Shown here: piece after piece, positions 34,128 through 42,416 of the stretch | Layout of the letters: each line of letters begins with the position of its first letter | Numbering within the stretch: the first letter of the stretch is position 1 | Origin: an uncultured Alphaproteobacteria bacterium | GTDB taxonomy: Bacteria; Pseudomonadota; Alphaproteobacteria; RF32; CAG-239 | DNA: 64,000 bases | Assembly: GCA_944393695.1 (NCBI GenBank) | Contig: CALYAY010000007.1 | Span: 1 to 64,000, forward strand | Direction: 5' to 3' | Program-made: the position numbers and the translations under genes | Notes under the pieces: generated by a model | What the model was told of the DNA's origin: nothing | The model's database searches: none | The model's input: only the letters and a program-made list of their open reading frames with translations

Positions 34128-34953
34128 CGGGATCAACTCCTATCACAAACAAACCTTCTTTATCCGCCTGTCTGATAACCTCGTCTTCATCGACAATCAG
34201 GCCATTGCCGGCATGGAGTGCAATGCCCCGTAGGCCGCTTTCCTTGGCGCGGGCAACGGAACGGGGGCCGATTGTGGGCAAGTCTATGCGCATATCCTGC
34301 TGCGGTTTGCGCAGTTTTACCAAGACGCCGCCCTCACCTTTGCGCCGGTAATCGCCGCAGCGGCGGATAAGTTCATCGGTTCCTTCAATGCCTTCAACGC
34401 CCAAAACCAATCCCTGTTGGACAACGACCGCCTGACCGACGTCAAGCTTTCCCAGTTCGAGCGCCACTTCAATACCGCGGCGGATGTCTGCTTCGGCCTG
34501 TTTATCGGGTTTATACTTGCCTAAAATGCCTTTTTTTACCAATATTTCAGGTAGCACCTCATGAACACCTTTGACCGCCATGCCTTCGCTTTCGATTTCT
34601 TTGACCAGTGCCCGGAGAATGCCGTCATCGCCCAAAGATTTCATGCTGATTTTGGCAAAAAAGGCCGTTGTCCGCAAATCGGGCATCAAATCAAAAAAGC
34701 CCGGACGACGGATGGTGCCAATCATGACGACATCCTGCACTTTTTCATCATGAAAGCGTTTAAAACCTGTTCCGGCCTGGCCAATTCGTATCCACTGATG
34801 AGGAACGCTGTCGTCGATTAAATTTTTATCGGCATTTCCCTCAATCGCCAGCACAAAATAGTCGCGTTTGTTTTTTTTGCAGAATTCAATCAGCTTTTTG
34901 GGAATGGAACCGCCGCCGGCAATGATTCCGAGTTTTCTCTGGCCTGTGTTCAT
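34117..34953 (-). CDS. lpxI: UDP-2,3-diacylglucosamine pyrophosphatase LpxI
   Basis: 278 residues of the LpxI (DUF1009) family, the alphaproteobacterial replacement for LpxH. LGIIAGGGSIPKKLIEFC opens the protein, VLGVEGIEGTDELIRRCG and the Asp-containing DLPTIGPRSV lie in the C-terminal catalytic part. It cleaves UDP-diacylglucosamine to lipid X plus UMP. It immediately precedes lpxB, the next enzyme. Confidence 0.94.
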   Translation of the reverse strand: MNTGQRKLGIIAGGGSIPKKLIEFCKKNKRDYFVLAIEGNADKNLIDDSVPHQWIRIGQAGTGFKRFHDEKVQDVVMIGTIRRPGFFDLMPDLRTTAFFAKISMKSLGDDGILRALVKEIESEGMAVKGVHEVLPEILVKKGILGKYKPDKQAEADIRRGIEVALELGKLDVGQAVVVQQGLVLGVEGIEGTDELIRRCGDYRRKGEGGVLVKLRKPQQDMRIDLPTIGPRSVARAKESGLRGIALHAGNGLIVDEDEVIRQADKEGLFVIGVDPGEY

Positions 34954-34972
34954 TTTTTTCCTTATTCAAATA

Positions 34973-35016
34973 AAAAAACAGGAAGTTATTTGTAAGTATT
35001 TTACGCCTAACTTCCT
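34973..35016 (-). terminator. Terminator between lpxA and lpxI
   Basis: Stem AGGAAGTTA/TAACTTCCT (34980-34988 and 35008-35016) followed on the minus strand by GTTTTTTT. It should partly or fully separate lpxA from lpxI-lpxB, which normally form one operon. Confidence 0.75.
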
Positions 35017-35036
35017 ATATATTTTCTTAATTTTTG

Positions 35037-35831
35037 TTATTCGGCAGTCAGAATATTGCGGCGGCCTTTTAATGATTCTTCAATAAAAGCAATCTGCTCA
35101 AGAACCATATCATTGCCGGCAAATTTTTCTTTGGCTTTTTGAACCCTTACTTCAAAAGTGTCTTCTTTGCCTTTGAAAATGTACATATAAGCGCGGGTTG
35201 CCGCTTTGATGGTATGTTCATCGCAGCCGCTTCTTCTCAGTCCGACAAGGTTCAGGCCACGGAGCTTGCCTCTGTCGCCGGTGACAATGGCAAACGGAAT
35301 AACATCGCGGCCGATGCCGGTCAGACCGCCGATCATGGCCTTGCGACCGATGTGACAGAACTGGTGAACAGCACTGTTGCCGCCAAGGATTACACCGTCG
35401 GCCAGGTGAACGTGACCGCCGATAACCGCGTTGTTGGTCATGATAACGTTATTACCGACGATGCAATCATGAGCCACGTGGGAATTGACCATAAACATGC
35501 CGTCATCGCCGACAACGGTGGTGAAATGTTCTTTCGGGGTTCCGGCATGCATGGTGACGTTTTCACGAATGACATTGCGCTTGCCGATGATTAACTTTGC
35601 CTCGGGCTGAAATTCATTGCCATGATCCTGAGGGCCGCCACCCAGACAAGCCCCCGGAAAGACAACCGTTCCTTCGCCGATGGTCGTGTTGCCCAAAACA
35701 CTGACGCGGGCAATGAGGCGGACATTTTCTCCGATTTTTGCCTGAGAGCTGATGTAGCAAAAAGGGCCGATTTCCGCCGAAGCGGCAATTTGTGCACCGT
35801 CTTCGACAACAGCGGTAGAATGAACAGACAT
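35037..35831 (-). CDS. lpxA: UDP-N-acetylglucosamine acyltransferase
   Basis: 264 residues with a left-handed beta-helix of hexapeptide repeats (residues about 1-190) and a helical C-terminal part. The catalytic His lies in HVAHDCIVGNNVIMTNN and the GGDxQD-type signature appears as GGGPQDHGNEF. It performs the first acyl transfer of lipid A synthesis. The usual lpxD-fabZ partners are not upstream; instead a 236-base gap separates it from the divergent proS. Confidence 0.95.
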   Translation of the reverse strand: MSVHSTAVVEDGAQIAASAEIGPFCYISSQAKIGENVRLIARVSVLGNTTIGEGTVVFPGACLGGGPQDHGNEFQPEAKLIIGKRNVIRENVTMHAGTPKEHFTTVVGDDGMFMVNSHVAHDCIVGNNVIMTNNAVIGGHVHLADGVILGGNSAVHQFCHIGRKAMIGGLTGIGRDVIPFAIVTGDRGKLRGLNLVGLRRSGCDEHTIKAATRAYMYIFKGKEDTFEVRVQKAKEKFAGNDMVLEQIAFIEESLKGRRNILTAE

Positions 35832-36067
35832 TTTATAATCCTTTCCAAATAAATATTATAACCTAACGTTAAGCACAGCTAAGTGATTTTTTAACAGATA
35901 GTTTTAAGCGAGTAAACACACAAATATTTTCATTTTGTTACAGGCAAAATATTACTTCACAAATTGAATTTATTTTGTTAAATTACGGTGTTTTCGAAAG
36001 AAAATGTTCTGCGGCAAAGGGGCTGCGGAAGTTTAATTGCGATATTAAGAAATAAAGGAATAAATCA

Positions 36068-37585
36068 ATGGGATTAAAAAATACAAGAGCGGGAAATTAT
36101 CCCGAATGGTATCAAAACGTTATCAGCGAAGCCGATATGGCCGAAAATTCGTCGTCTCCGGGATGTATGGTGATTAAACCGTGGGGGTACGGTATGTGGG
36201 AGCGCATCCGCGACGTCTTTGACGAGAAAATTAAAGAAACAGATCATGAAAACTGCTATTTTCCGTTGTTTATTCCGTTGTCTTTCTTTCAGAAAGAGGC
36301 TGAACATGTTGACGGGTTTGCCAAGGAAATGGCCGTGGTCACTCATTCGCGTCTGGCGATGAAAGACGGCAAGCTTGCGCCCGAGGGTAAGTTGGAAGAG
36401 CCTCTCATCGTCCGGCCGACATCAGAGGCAATTATTGCCGACTCGTTTTCAAAATGGGTTAAATCATACCGTGATTTGCCGGTTTTGGTTAACCAATGGG
36501 CCAACGTCGTTCGCTGGGAAATGAGACCAAGACTGTTTTTGCGTACACGTGAATTTTTGTGGCAGGAAGGGCATACGGCTCATGCTTCCGCACAGGAGGC
36601 CGAAGAAGAAACCAAGAGAATGCTCGAAGCTTACCGCGATTTATGTGAAAACACACTGGCCATGCCGGTTTTGGCCGGAAAAAAACCGGAGCATGAGAAA
36701 TTTCCGGGGGCTATTGACACCTATTGCGTTGAAGCCATGATGCAGGACGGAAAGGCCCTGCAAGCCGGAACATCACATTTTCTGGGGCAGAATTTTGCCA
36801 AGTCGGCCAATATTACTTTTGTAAACAAAAACAATGAGTCAGAATATGCCTATACGACCTCATGGGGCGTTTCCACCCGCTTAATCGGCGGTGTGATTAT
36901 GACCCATGCCGATGACGAGGGAATGGTTGTTCCTCCCAAGATTGCACCTTATCAGGTGGTGTTTGTTCCGGTTATCAAAAAGCCGGAGGATGCCGAGGCT
37001 ATTATGAACTATATTACAAAAACTGCCGCAGAGCTGAAAGGCAAGCTTCCTTTTGGTGAAAAAATCCGTGTCAAAATTGACAAGAGAGACAAAACTTCGG
37101 TCGACAAGTTTTGGGAATGGACCCGCAAAGGAGCGCCGGTTATCTGCGAAGTGGGCATGCGTGACGTGGAAGGCGGTAAGATTATGGTCAGAGAACGCCT
37201 GAAACTCGGCACTCCGGAAGGAAAAGAAATTATTGCGTCCGGAGATTTTGCCGCAACCATTGAAAGCCGGTTGGAAAATATTCAGAAAGCCATGTTTGAC
37301 AAAGCTCAAAACAGACTTGAGCAAAATATTCGCAGTGATATTAAAACGCCGGAGGAATTTAAGAAATATTTTGAGCAGTCAAATACATGGATTGAAGACG
37401 GGAAACAGGGAAAAGTGGCTTTTGTCCGCGGCAAATGGAGCGGTGATGCCAACAGCGAGGAACTTCTCAAGGCCATGAAAATCACTATTCGCTGTATTCC
37501 TTTTGATCAGAGCGGCAGCGAAGGCGTTTGTCTGTTGACCGGAAAACCGGCCACAACGGATGTTATTTATGCCAGAAGTTATTAA
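36068..37585 (+). CDS. proS: Prolyl-tRNA synthetase, archaeal/eukaryotic type
   Basis: 505 residues. Class II core: RPTSE (116-120), motif 2 around RWEMRPRLFLRTREFLWQEGHTAH (149-172), TSHFLGQNF for motif 3 context and an anticodon domain. After it comes the C-terminal extension of the archaeal/eukaryotic-type enzyme with CIPF and GVCLLTGKPA and a terminal Tyr; some of the extension's zinc ligands are absent. It lacks the bacterial editing insert. Alphaproteobacteria normally have a distinct shorter form (about 430-440 residues), so this gene was probably acquired. It stands alone with its own terminator. Confidence 0.92.
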   Translation: MGLKNTRAGNYPEWYQNVISEADMAENSSSPGCMVIKPWGYGMWERIRDVFDEKIKETDHENCYFPLFIPLSFFQKEAEHVDGFAKEMAVVTHSRLAMKDGKLAPEGKLEEPLIVRPTSEAIIADSFSKWVKSYRDLPVLVNQWANVVRWEMRPRLFLRTREFLWQEGHTAHASAQEAEEETKRMLEAYRDLCENTLAMPVLAGKKPEHEKFPGAIDTYCVEAMMQDGKALQAGTSHFLGQNFAKSANITFVNKNNESEYAYTTSWGVSTRLIGGVIMTHADDEGMVVPPKIAPYQVVFVPVIKKPEDAEAIMNYITKTAAELKGKLPFGEKIRVKIDKRDKTSVDKFWEWTRKGAPVICEVGMRDVEGGKIMVRERLKLGTPEGKEIIASGDFAATIESRLENIQKAMFDKAQNRLEQNIRSDIKTPEEFKKYFEQSNTWIEDGKQGKVAFVRGKWSGDANSEELLKAMKITIRCIPFDQSGSEGVCLLTGKPATTDVIYARSY

Positions 37586-37604
37586 GGCTTTTCACTCCGA
37601 AAAA

Positions 37605-37638
37605 AAACGGCACCTATTTATAAGGTGTCGTTTTTTTG
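37605..37638. terminator. Bidirectional terminator between proS and tig
   Basis: Stem AAACGGCACCT/AGGTGTCGTTT with a T run on the plus strand and A run before it, so it can end both convergent genes. Confidence 0.85.
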
Positions 37639-37665
37639 GATCTTAATCAGAGAAAAGTTTTCAAA

Positions 37666-39096
37666 TTAAGCAGATTTTTTAGCTGCCTTTTTGGTTGTTT
37701 TCTTTTCTTCTTTTTCCGTTTCTTTGGCTTCTTCCGCCTTGGCAGATTTTTTGGCTGTTTTCTTGGCCGGTTTGACATCGTCATCAAAGGTATACAATTC
37801 TTCTACCGAGATGATTTTATCGGCAACTTTGGCTTTTGAAATAATATAATCAATGATTTTTTCTTCAAAAACCGGGGCCTTCAGGGCTTCAACGGCGTTT
37901 TTGTTTTTCAGGTAATAATCAAAAACGGCTTTTTCCTGTCCGGGATATTTCCGGGCTTCATTCATAATGGCCTTGTTAATGTCATCCGGTTCAATATTAA
38001 CTTTGGCTTCCTTGCCGATTTCGGACAAAACCAGGCCGAGTTTTACGCGGCGGACGGCAATATCCTTGTATTCGGAAAAGAGTTCGTCTTCGGATTTGCT
38101 CTTTTCGCTTTCGTCAAGCTGATTATACTTTTTGGCCTGTTCATATTGAGCCATAATACCTTTGTATTCGGCATCGACCAGGCTTTGCGGAACTTCAAAA
38201 TTGTATTCCTTGTCCAAAGCATCAAGCAGCTGACGTTTCAACTTCATGCGGGAAGCGGCTTCGTAATCGTTTTTGATGCGGGCAGAGATTTTTTCTTTCA
38301 AATCATCAAGGCTTTTTTCGCCCAGAGATTTGGCAAAATCATCGTCAATCTTAACATCTTTGGTTTCACGGAGTTCCTTGATTTCAACCGCAAAAACAGA
38401 ATCTTTGCCGGCTAAGTCCTTGGCATGATAATTTTCAGGGAATTTGACTTTGACATCAACCTTTTCTCCTGCTTTTTTGCCGATCAGCTGGTCTTCAAAA
38501 CCGGGGATAAAGGCTCCGGAACCGAGTTCCAGAGGATAGTTATTGCCTTTGCCGCCCTTAAATTCAACTCCGTCAACCGAACCGATGAAGTCGATAACAA
38601 CGGTGTCACCTTTGACCGAGGCGCGGTCAGCCTCGACCTTTTGGGTTTCACGGCGGGATTTGGCCAGATAACCGAGCGCTTTTTCAACTTCTTCAGCCGG
38701 AACCTCTGCCATCTGTTTTTCAAGAGACAGGGCAGAAACATCGTTTAACTTGATTTCGGGCAGAACTTCAACATTCATTTCAAACTCAATATCTTTGCCC
38801 TCGCCAAAAGAAGTTACTTTAATTCCGGGCAAGACTGCCGGACGAAGCTTCTTCTCGCTGATGACATTTTCGGAAGCGGCATTAACCATTTCTTCCAAAA
38901 CATCACTCATCAGGGAGGCATTGTATTTCTGCTTTAACATGGACTTCGGCGCTTTGCCCGGACGGAAACCGGGAAGTTTGATGTTTTTGGAAATGCTGGT
39001 CAGTTTTTCATCCAGCTTTTTGGCGACATCCTGCGCTGGGATGGATACTTTGTATTCTTTTTTCAAACCTTCAGATTTTAACTCGGTAATATTCAT
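37666..39096 (-). CDS. tig: Trigger factor with basic C-terminal tail
   Basis: 476 residues. The ribosome-docking loop is GFRPGKAP (43-50). The FKBP-type prolyl isomerase domain (about 150-245) includes VIDFIGSVDGVEF and FIPGFEDQLIG, and the helical C-terminal cradle follows. The last about 40 residues are a Lys/Ala/Glu repeat (KKTAKKSAKAEEAKE...) not needed for the fold and seen only in some species. It receives nascent chains at the ribosome exit. tRNA-Leu lies 51 bases upstream on the same strand and may share its transcript. Confidence 0.94.
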   Translation of the reverse strand: MNITELKSEGLKKEYKVSIPAQDVAKKLDEKLTSISKNIKLPGFRPGKAPKSMLKQKYNASLMSDVLEEMVNAASENVISEKKLRPAVLPGIKVTSFGEGKDIEFEMNVEVLPEIKLNDVSALSLEKQMAEVPAEEVEKALGYLAKSRRETQKVEADRASVKGDTVVIDFIGSVDGVEFKGGKGNNYPLELGSGAFIPGFEDQLIGKKAGEKVDVKVKFPENYHAKDLAGKDSVFAVEIKELRETKDVKIDDDFAKSLGEKSLDDLKEKISARIKNDYEAASRMKLKRQLLDALDKEYNFEVPQSLVDAEYKGIMAQYEQAKKYNQLDESEKSKSEDELFSEYKDIAVRRVKLGLVLSEIGKEAKVNIEPDDINKAIMNEARKYPGQEKAVFDYYLKNKNAVEALKAPVFEEKIIDYIISKAKVADKIISVEELYTFDDDVKPAKKTAKKSAKAEEAKETEKEEKKTTKKAAKKSA

Positions 39097-39147
39097 GATC
39101 TTCTCTTTAATTTAAGTTATACAACATTCCGCTTTGGTCAGCAGAAA

Positions 39148-39232
39148 TGGTGCAGACGGAGAGACTCGAACTCTCACAGCTCACGCCACCAGATCCTAAG
39201 TCTGGCGTGTCTACCAGTTCCACCACGTCTGC
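39148..39232 (-). tRNA. tRNA-Leu (anticodon TAG)
   Basis: 85 bases with encoded CCA. Acceptor GCAGACG/CGTCTGC, anticodon loop CTTAGGA in a CCAGA/TCTGG stem, long variable arm and T arm GAGAGTTCGAGTCTC. Reads CUA. Confidence 0.95.
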
Positions 39233-39254
39233 GGTATTGGTTAATATTGTCTGA

Positions 39255-39282
39255 ATACTACATAATTTTTTATTTAAATCAA
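39255..39282 (-). promoter_or_regulatory. Promoter of tRNA-Leu (and possibly tig)
   Basis: Minus strand TTGATT (39282-39277), 16-base spacer, TAGTAT (39260-39255), about 22 bases before the tRNA. Confidence 0.55.
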
Positions 39283-39380
39283 GTAAAATTAACAGGGCAA
39301 TTAAAATTATTGTATTATAAAAGCAGATTTATTAATATGTGATAAAAATGTGTTGTTTTGTTATCGGGAAGGAGAATCTC

Positions 39381-40637
39381 GTGTCGATAAGCAATCTGAT
39401 TAAACCGGCAATCTGCGCGGCAACCGGCGCCCTGATGATGTGTGCCTGCACCGTCAGCAGTGAAGACAAAGAAATTCCAAATCACAGCTGGTTTAAGGGC
39501 CAGGCCTACGGAACGGAAGGCGCCGGTGATGCCGAGCAGGCTACCCTGGCTTATTCCCAGGGACGGTTTAATGATGCCGAAAATTATGTTATTCAGGCTT
39601 TAAGGCTTAATCCCCGGCAGCCGCAGGCTTTGATGGTGGGCGCACTGGTTTATGAAAAACTCGGGCGGTTGAACCGTGCCCGCCAGTATTATGAAGACCT
39701 GATTATCGTCGGCGGAGAAGAAACCACCATTCTCGGAACCAAAGACGGAACTCCGGAAAGGATGTCGGAAGTGGCCCGGCGTAGGCTTCGCCGTCTGAAT
39801 ATGCAGCAAAGCGAATTTATGATTGAAGACAAAGACGGCGTTATGACCTTTAACATCTCTAAAGAAGCGGCCGGGCGTCAGGGAAAATCAGCCATGGAAG
39901 AAGCCCTGTTTGTCAGGGAACAGGAGATGATTGCCAATAATCAGGCCGATGCCGAGGCAAACATCAAAGCAGTTGAGCTTTTGTTTTCCGATGATGAGAA
40001 AAATGTTATCTCCCGCTTTCTGATTATGAAAGAACTGGCCGAAAAAGACATGATTACCAAACAGGAATTTCTGGCTGGGCGCCAGGCAAACATCGGCGGG
40101 CTGCTACCTTTGACCCACCGGCCGCCGGCTTACGGCATTAATCATCCGGTTCCCTCCCCTGATTTGATTTTGGAAAGAATCAACTCGCTGAAAGAGGCTG
40201 TTGAAGCCCGGGCAATTTCTCCGCAGGAGTTTTCGGCCGAACGGGATTTGATTGTCGAGGCTATTCTGCCGCCAAACCCCAGACAGCGCATCAGGCCCAA
40301 AGCTCCGGCAAAGGATATTATGACGGCGGCAAAAGATTTGCGCAAGCTGGAAGTCATATATGACATGAACCTGATTACGGCAGACGAAAAGCAAAAGGAA
40401 AAAGCCGCCATTGAAAAATATCTGGGCATAAACCGCACCCCGCCGGCCAAGAAAACAGCTCCGGCGCCGGCAAAGAAAACCCGGCCGGCTTCCAAGCCTC
40501 AACCGGAAGAAATAAAGGTTGAATTAGAAACGCCCAAAGAAGAGCCCAAGCTTCTGACGCCACCGGTTTCTTCATCAACAGTCAAGACCGAAGAATTGCA
40601 GGTTTTGGTGCCGGAAGTGACCAGTCCTTTTAAATAA
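39381..40637 (+). CDS. TPR-containing lipoprotein
   Basis: 418 residues from GTG 39381, chosen because GGAAGGAGA lies 8 bases upstream; the frame is open from ATG 39339 but that start has no ribosome site. A hydrophobic leader ends in MMCAC, a usable lipobox (Cys at about 22). A tetratricopeptide pair (about 48-105: DAEQATLAYSQGRFNDAENYVIQAL, then PQALMVGALVYEKLGRLNRARQYYEDL) is followed by helical regions with short direct repeats (two RxxIxxAILPP/GGLLP-type segments) and a Pro/Lys-rich tail. Probably an envelope scaffold protein; role unknown. Confidence 0.75.
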   Translation: MSISNLIKPAICAATGALMMCACTVSSEDKEIPNHSWFKGQAYGTEGAGDAEQATLAYSQGRFNDAENYVIQALRLNPRQPQALMVGALVYEKLGRLNRARQYYEDLIIVGGEETTILGTKDGTPERMSEVARRRLRRLNMQQSEFMIEDKDGVMTFNISKEAAGRQGKSAMEEALFVREQEMIANNQADAEANIKAVELLFSDDEKNVISRFLIMKELAEKDMITKQEFLAGRQANIGGLLPLTHRPPAYGINHPVPSPDLILERINSLKEAVEARAISPQEFSAERDLIVEAILPPNPRQRIRPKAPAKDIMTAAKDLRKLEVIYDMNLITADEKQKEKAAIEKYLGINRTPPAKKTAPAPAKKTRPASKPQPEEIKVELETPKEEPKLLTPPVSSSTVKTEELQVLVPEVTSPFK

Positions 40638-40656
40638 GATGCCGACAATTGACGAG

Positions 40657-40685
40657 AGACCGCCTGCCGCGGTCTTTTGTTTTTG
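40657..40685 (+). terminator. Terminator of the TPR lipoprotein gene
   Basis: Stem AGACCGC/GCGGTCT with a 5-base loop, followed by TTTGTTTTT. Confidence 0.75.
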
Positions 40686-40695
40686 GATATTTTAC

Positions 40696-40722
40696 TTGCA
40701 AATAAGGCCTTTTTAGTATAAA
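40696..40722 (+). promoter_or_regulatory. Possible promoter of prfC
   Basis: TTGCAA, 15-base spacer, TATAAA. The -35 context TTTTACTTGCAAA is the same as at tRNA-Lys. The spacer is short, so this is tentative. Confidence 0.4.
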
Positions 40723-40767
40723 AGAGGCTTAAATTTTTGAATATTTTAGTATAAACGAGTAAATTAA

Positions 40768-42357
40768 ATGCCCGAAAATAAAGTAAATCCGCGCAAATGT
40801 TTTGCCATTATTTCCCACCCGGACGCCGGTAAAACAACCCTGACCGAAAAGCTGCTGCTATTCGGCGGAGCCATTCAACAGGCCGGAGCGGTTAAAGCCC
40901 GGGGAGAAGCACGGCATGCCCGTTCCGACTGGATGAAGGTGGAACAGGAACGAGGGATTTCGGTTGCCTCATCGGTGATGAATTTTGAATACAACGGCAT
41001 TACCTTTAACCTGCTGGACACTCCGGGGCACGAAGATTTTTCAGAAGATACTTACCGGGTGCTCACTGCCGTTGACTCTGCCGTGATGGTTCTGGACTCG
41101 GCCAAGGGTATCGAAAGCCAGACCAAAAAGTTGTTTGAGGTTTGCAGGCTAAGGAATGTGCCGATTTTGACTTTTATCAATAAACTTGACCGGGAGGGAC
41201 TTGATCCGTTTACCCTGCTTGATGACATCGAAAAGACTCTGGCACTGGATGTGACCCCGGCAAGCTGGCCTATCGGCATGGGCAAAGATTTTCTGGGATG
41301 TTATGATTTGCTGAAAGACCGGCTTATCCTGATGAACAAAACCGGCGACAAGTCGCAGATTAACTCAACAATTGAAACCTGTGAGGGATTGGATGACCCC
41401 AAACTTGACAAGCTGCTGCCTGATTATGCGGTTAGTAAGCTGAGAGAAGACGTGATGATGGTGCGTGAGCTGTGCCCGGCTTTTGATTTGGATTTATATC
41501 TGGCCGGAGCGCTGACGCCGGTCTTTTTCGGCAGTGCTATCAATAATTTTGGTGTCAGGGAAATTTTGGAGGGTTTGCATGAGATTGCCCCCCTGCCCCG
41601 CCCGCATCCGGCAGCAGAACGTACGGTTAATCCCGATGAAAACAAAGTGACCGGATTTATCTTTAAAATTCAGGCCAATATGGATCCCAAACATCGTGAC
41701 CGCATCGCTTTTATGCGTATTTGTTCCGGACATTTCAAACGCGGTATGACATTGCAGCAAATCCGAACCGGAAAAGGCATTAAAATTCCGACACCGGTGA
41801 TGTTCATGGCTCAGGACAGAGAGCTGGCCGAAGATGCTTATGCCGGCGATATTATCGGTATTCCCAACCACGGGCAACTGCGTATCGGCGATACGCTGAC
41901 CGAAGGTGAAAAACTCAAATTTACGGGAATTCCAAGTTTTGCCCCGGAACTGCTGAAAAGCGTCCGGGCAGTTGATCCCTTAAAATCAAAGCATTTGAGC
42001 AATGCCCTGCTGCAAATTGCCGAAGAAGGCGGAGCCTCCGTCTTTAAGCCGGTGAGCGGAGGAGAATGGATTGTGGGCGTGGTTGGGGCCTTGCAATTTG
42101 AGGTTATGGCCGACCGTATCAAAAACGAGTTTAATATTCCGGTTTTGTTTGAACCAACGCAATATTATACCGCCCGCTGGGTAGAATCCGAAGACAAGGG
42201 GGCTTTGGAAAAATTTATCAATGCCAACCAAATCTGTCTGGCCGAAGATTATGACAAGGCTCCGGTTTTTCTGGCGCGCAATGCCTGGCATTTGAACAAG
42301 GCTCAGGAAGATTTTCCCAAAATTAAGTTTTTGAAAACCAAGGAAACTTTTAAGTAG
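40768..42357 (+). CDS. prfC: Peptide chain release factor 3
   Basis: 529 residues, translational GTPase. G1 is SHPDAGKTT (16-24), then ERGISVASSVM, DTPGHEDF and INKLDREG. The C-terminal domains continue to full length. It removes RF1/RF2 from the ribosome after termination. Single gene with its own terminator. Confidence 0.95.
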   Translation: MPENKVNPRKCFAIISHPDAGKTTLTEKLLLFGGAIQQAGAVKARGEARHARSDWMKVEQERGISVASSVMNFEYNGITFNLLDTPGHEDFSEDTYRVLTAVDSAVMVLDSAKGIESQTKKLFEVCRLRNVPILTFINKLDREGLDPFTLLDDIEKTLALDVTPASWPIGMGKDFLGCYDLLKDRLILMNKTGDKSQINSTIETCEGLDDPKLDKLLPDYAVSKLREDVMMVRELCPAFDLDLYLAGALTPVFFGSAINNFGVREILEGLHEIAPLPRPHPAAERTVNPDENKVTGFIFKIQANMDPKHRDRIAFMRICSGHFKRGMTLQQIRTGKGIKIPTPVMFMAQDRELAEDAYAGDIIGIPNHGQLRIGDTLTEGEKLKFTGIPSFAPELLKSVRAVDPLKSKHLSNALLQIAEEGGASVFKPVSGGEWIVGVVGALQFEVMADRIKNEFNIPVLFEPTQYYTARWVESEDKGALEKFINANQICLAEDYDKAPVFLARNAWHLNKAQEDFPKIKFLKTKETFK

Positions 42358-42358
42358 A

Positions 42359-42392
42359 AAAAAACTCCGTCCGTTTGGGCGGAGTTTTTTTT
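42359..42392. terminator. Bidirectional terminator between prfC and Cys-rich gene 3
   Basis: Stem AAAAACTCCGTCC/GGGCGGAGTTTTT (one G-T pair) with loop GTTT and T runs on both strands. Confidence 0.85.
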
Positions 42393-42416
42393 GGTGCGCG
42401 GGTCACGAGGCCGGGA

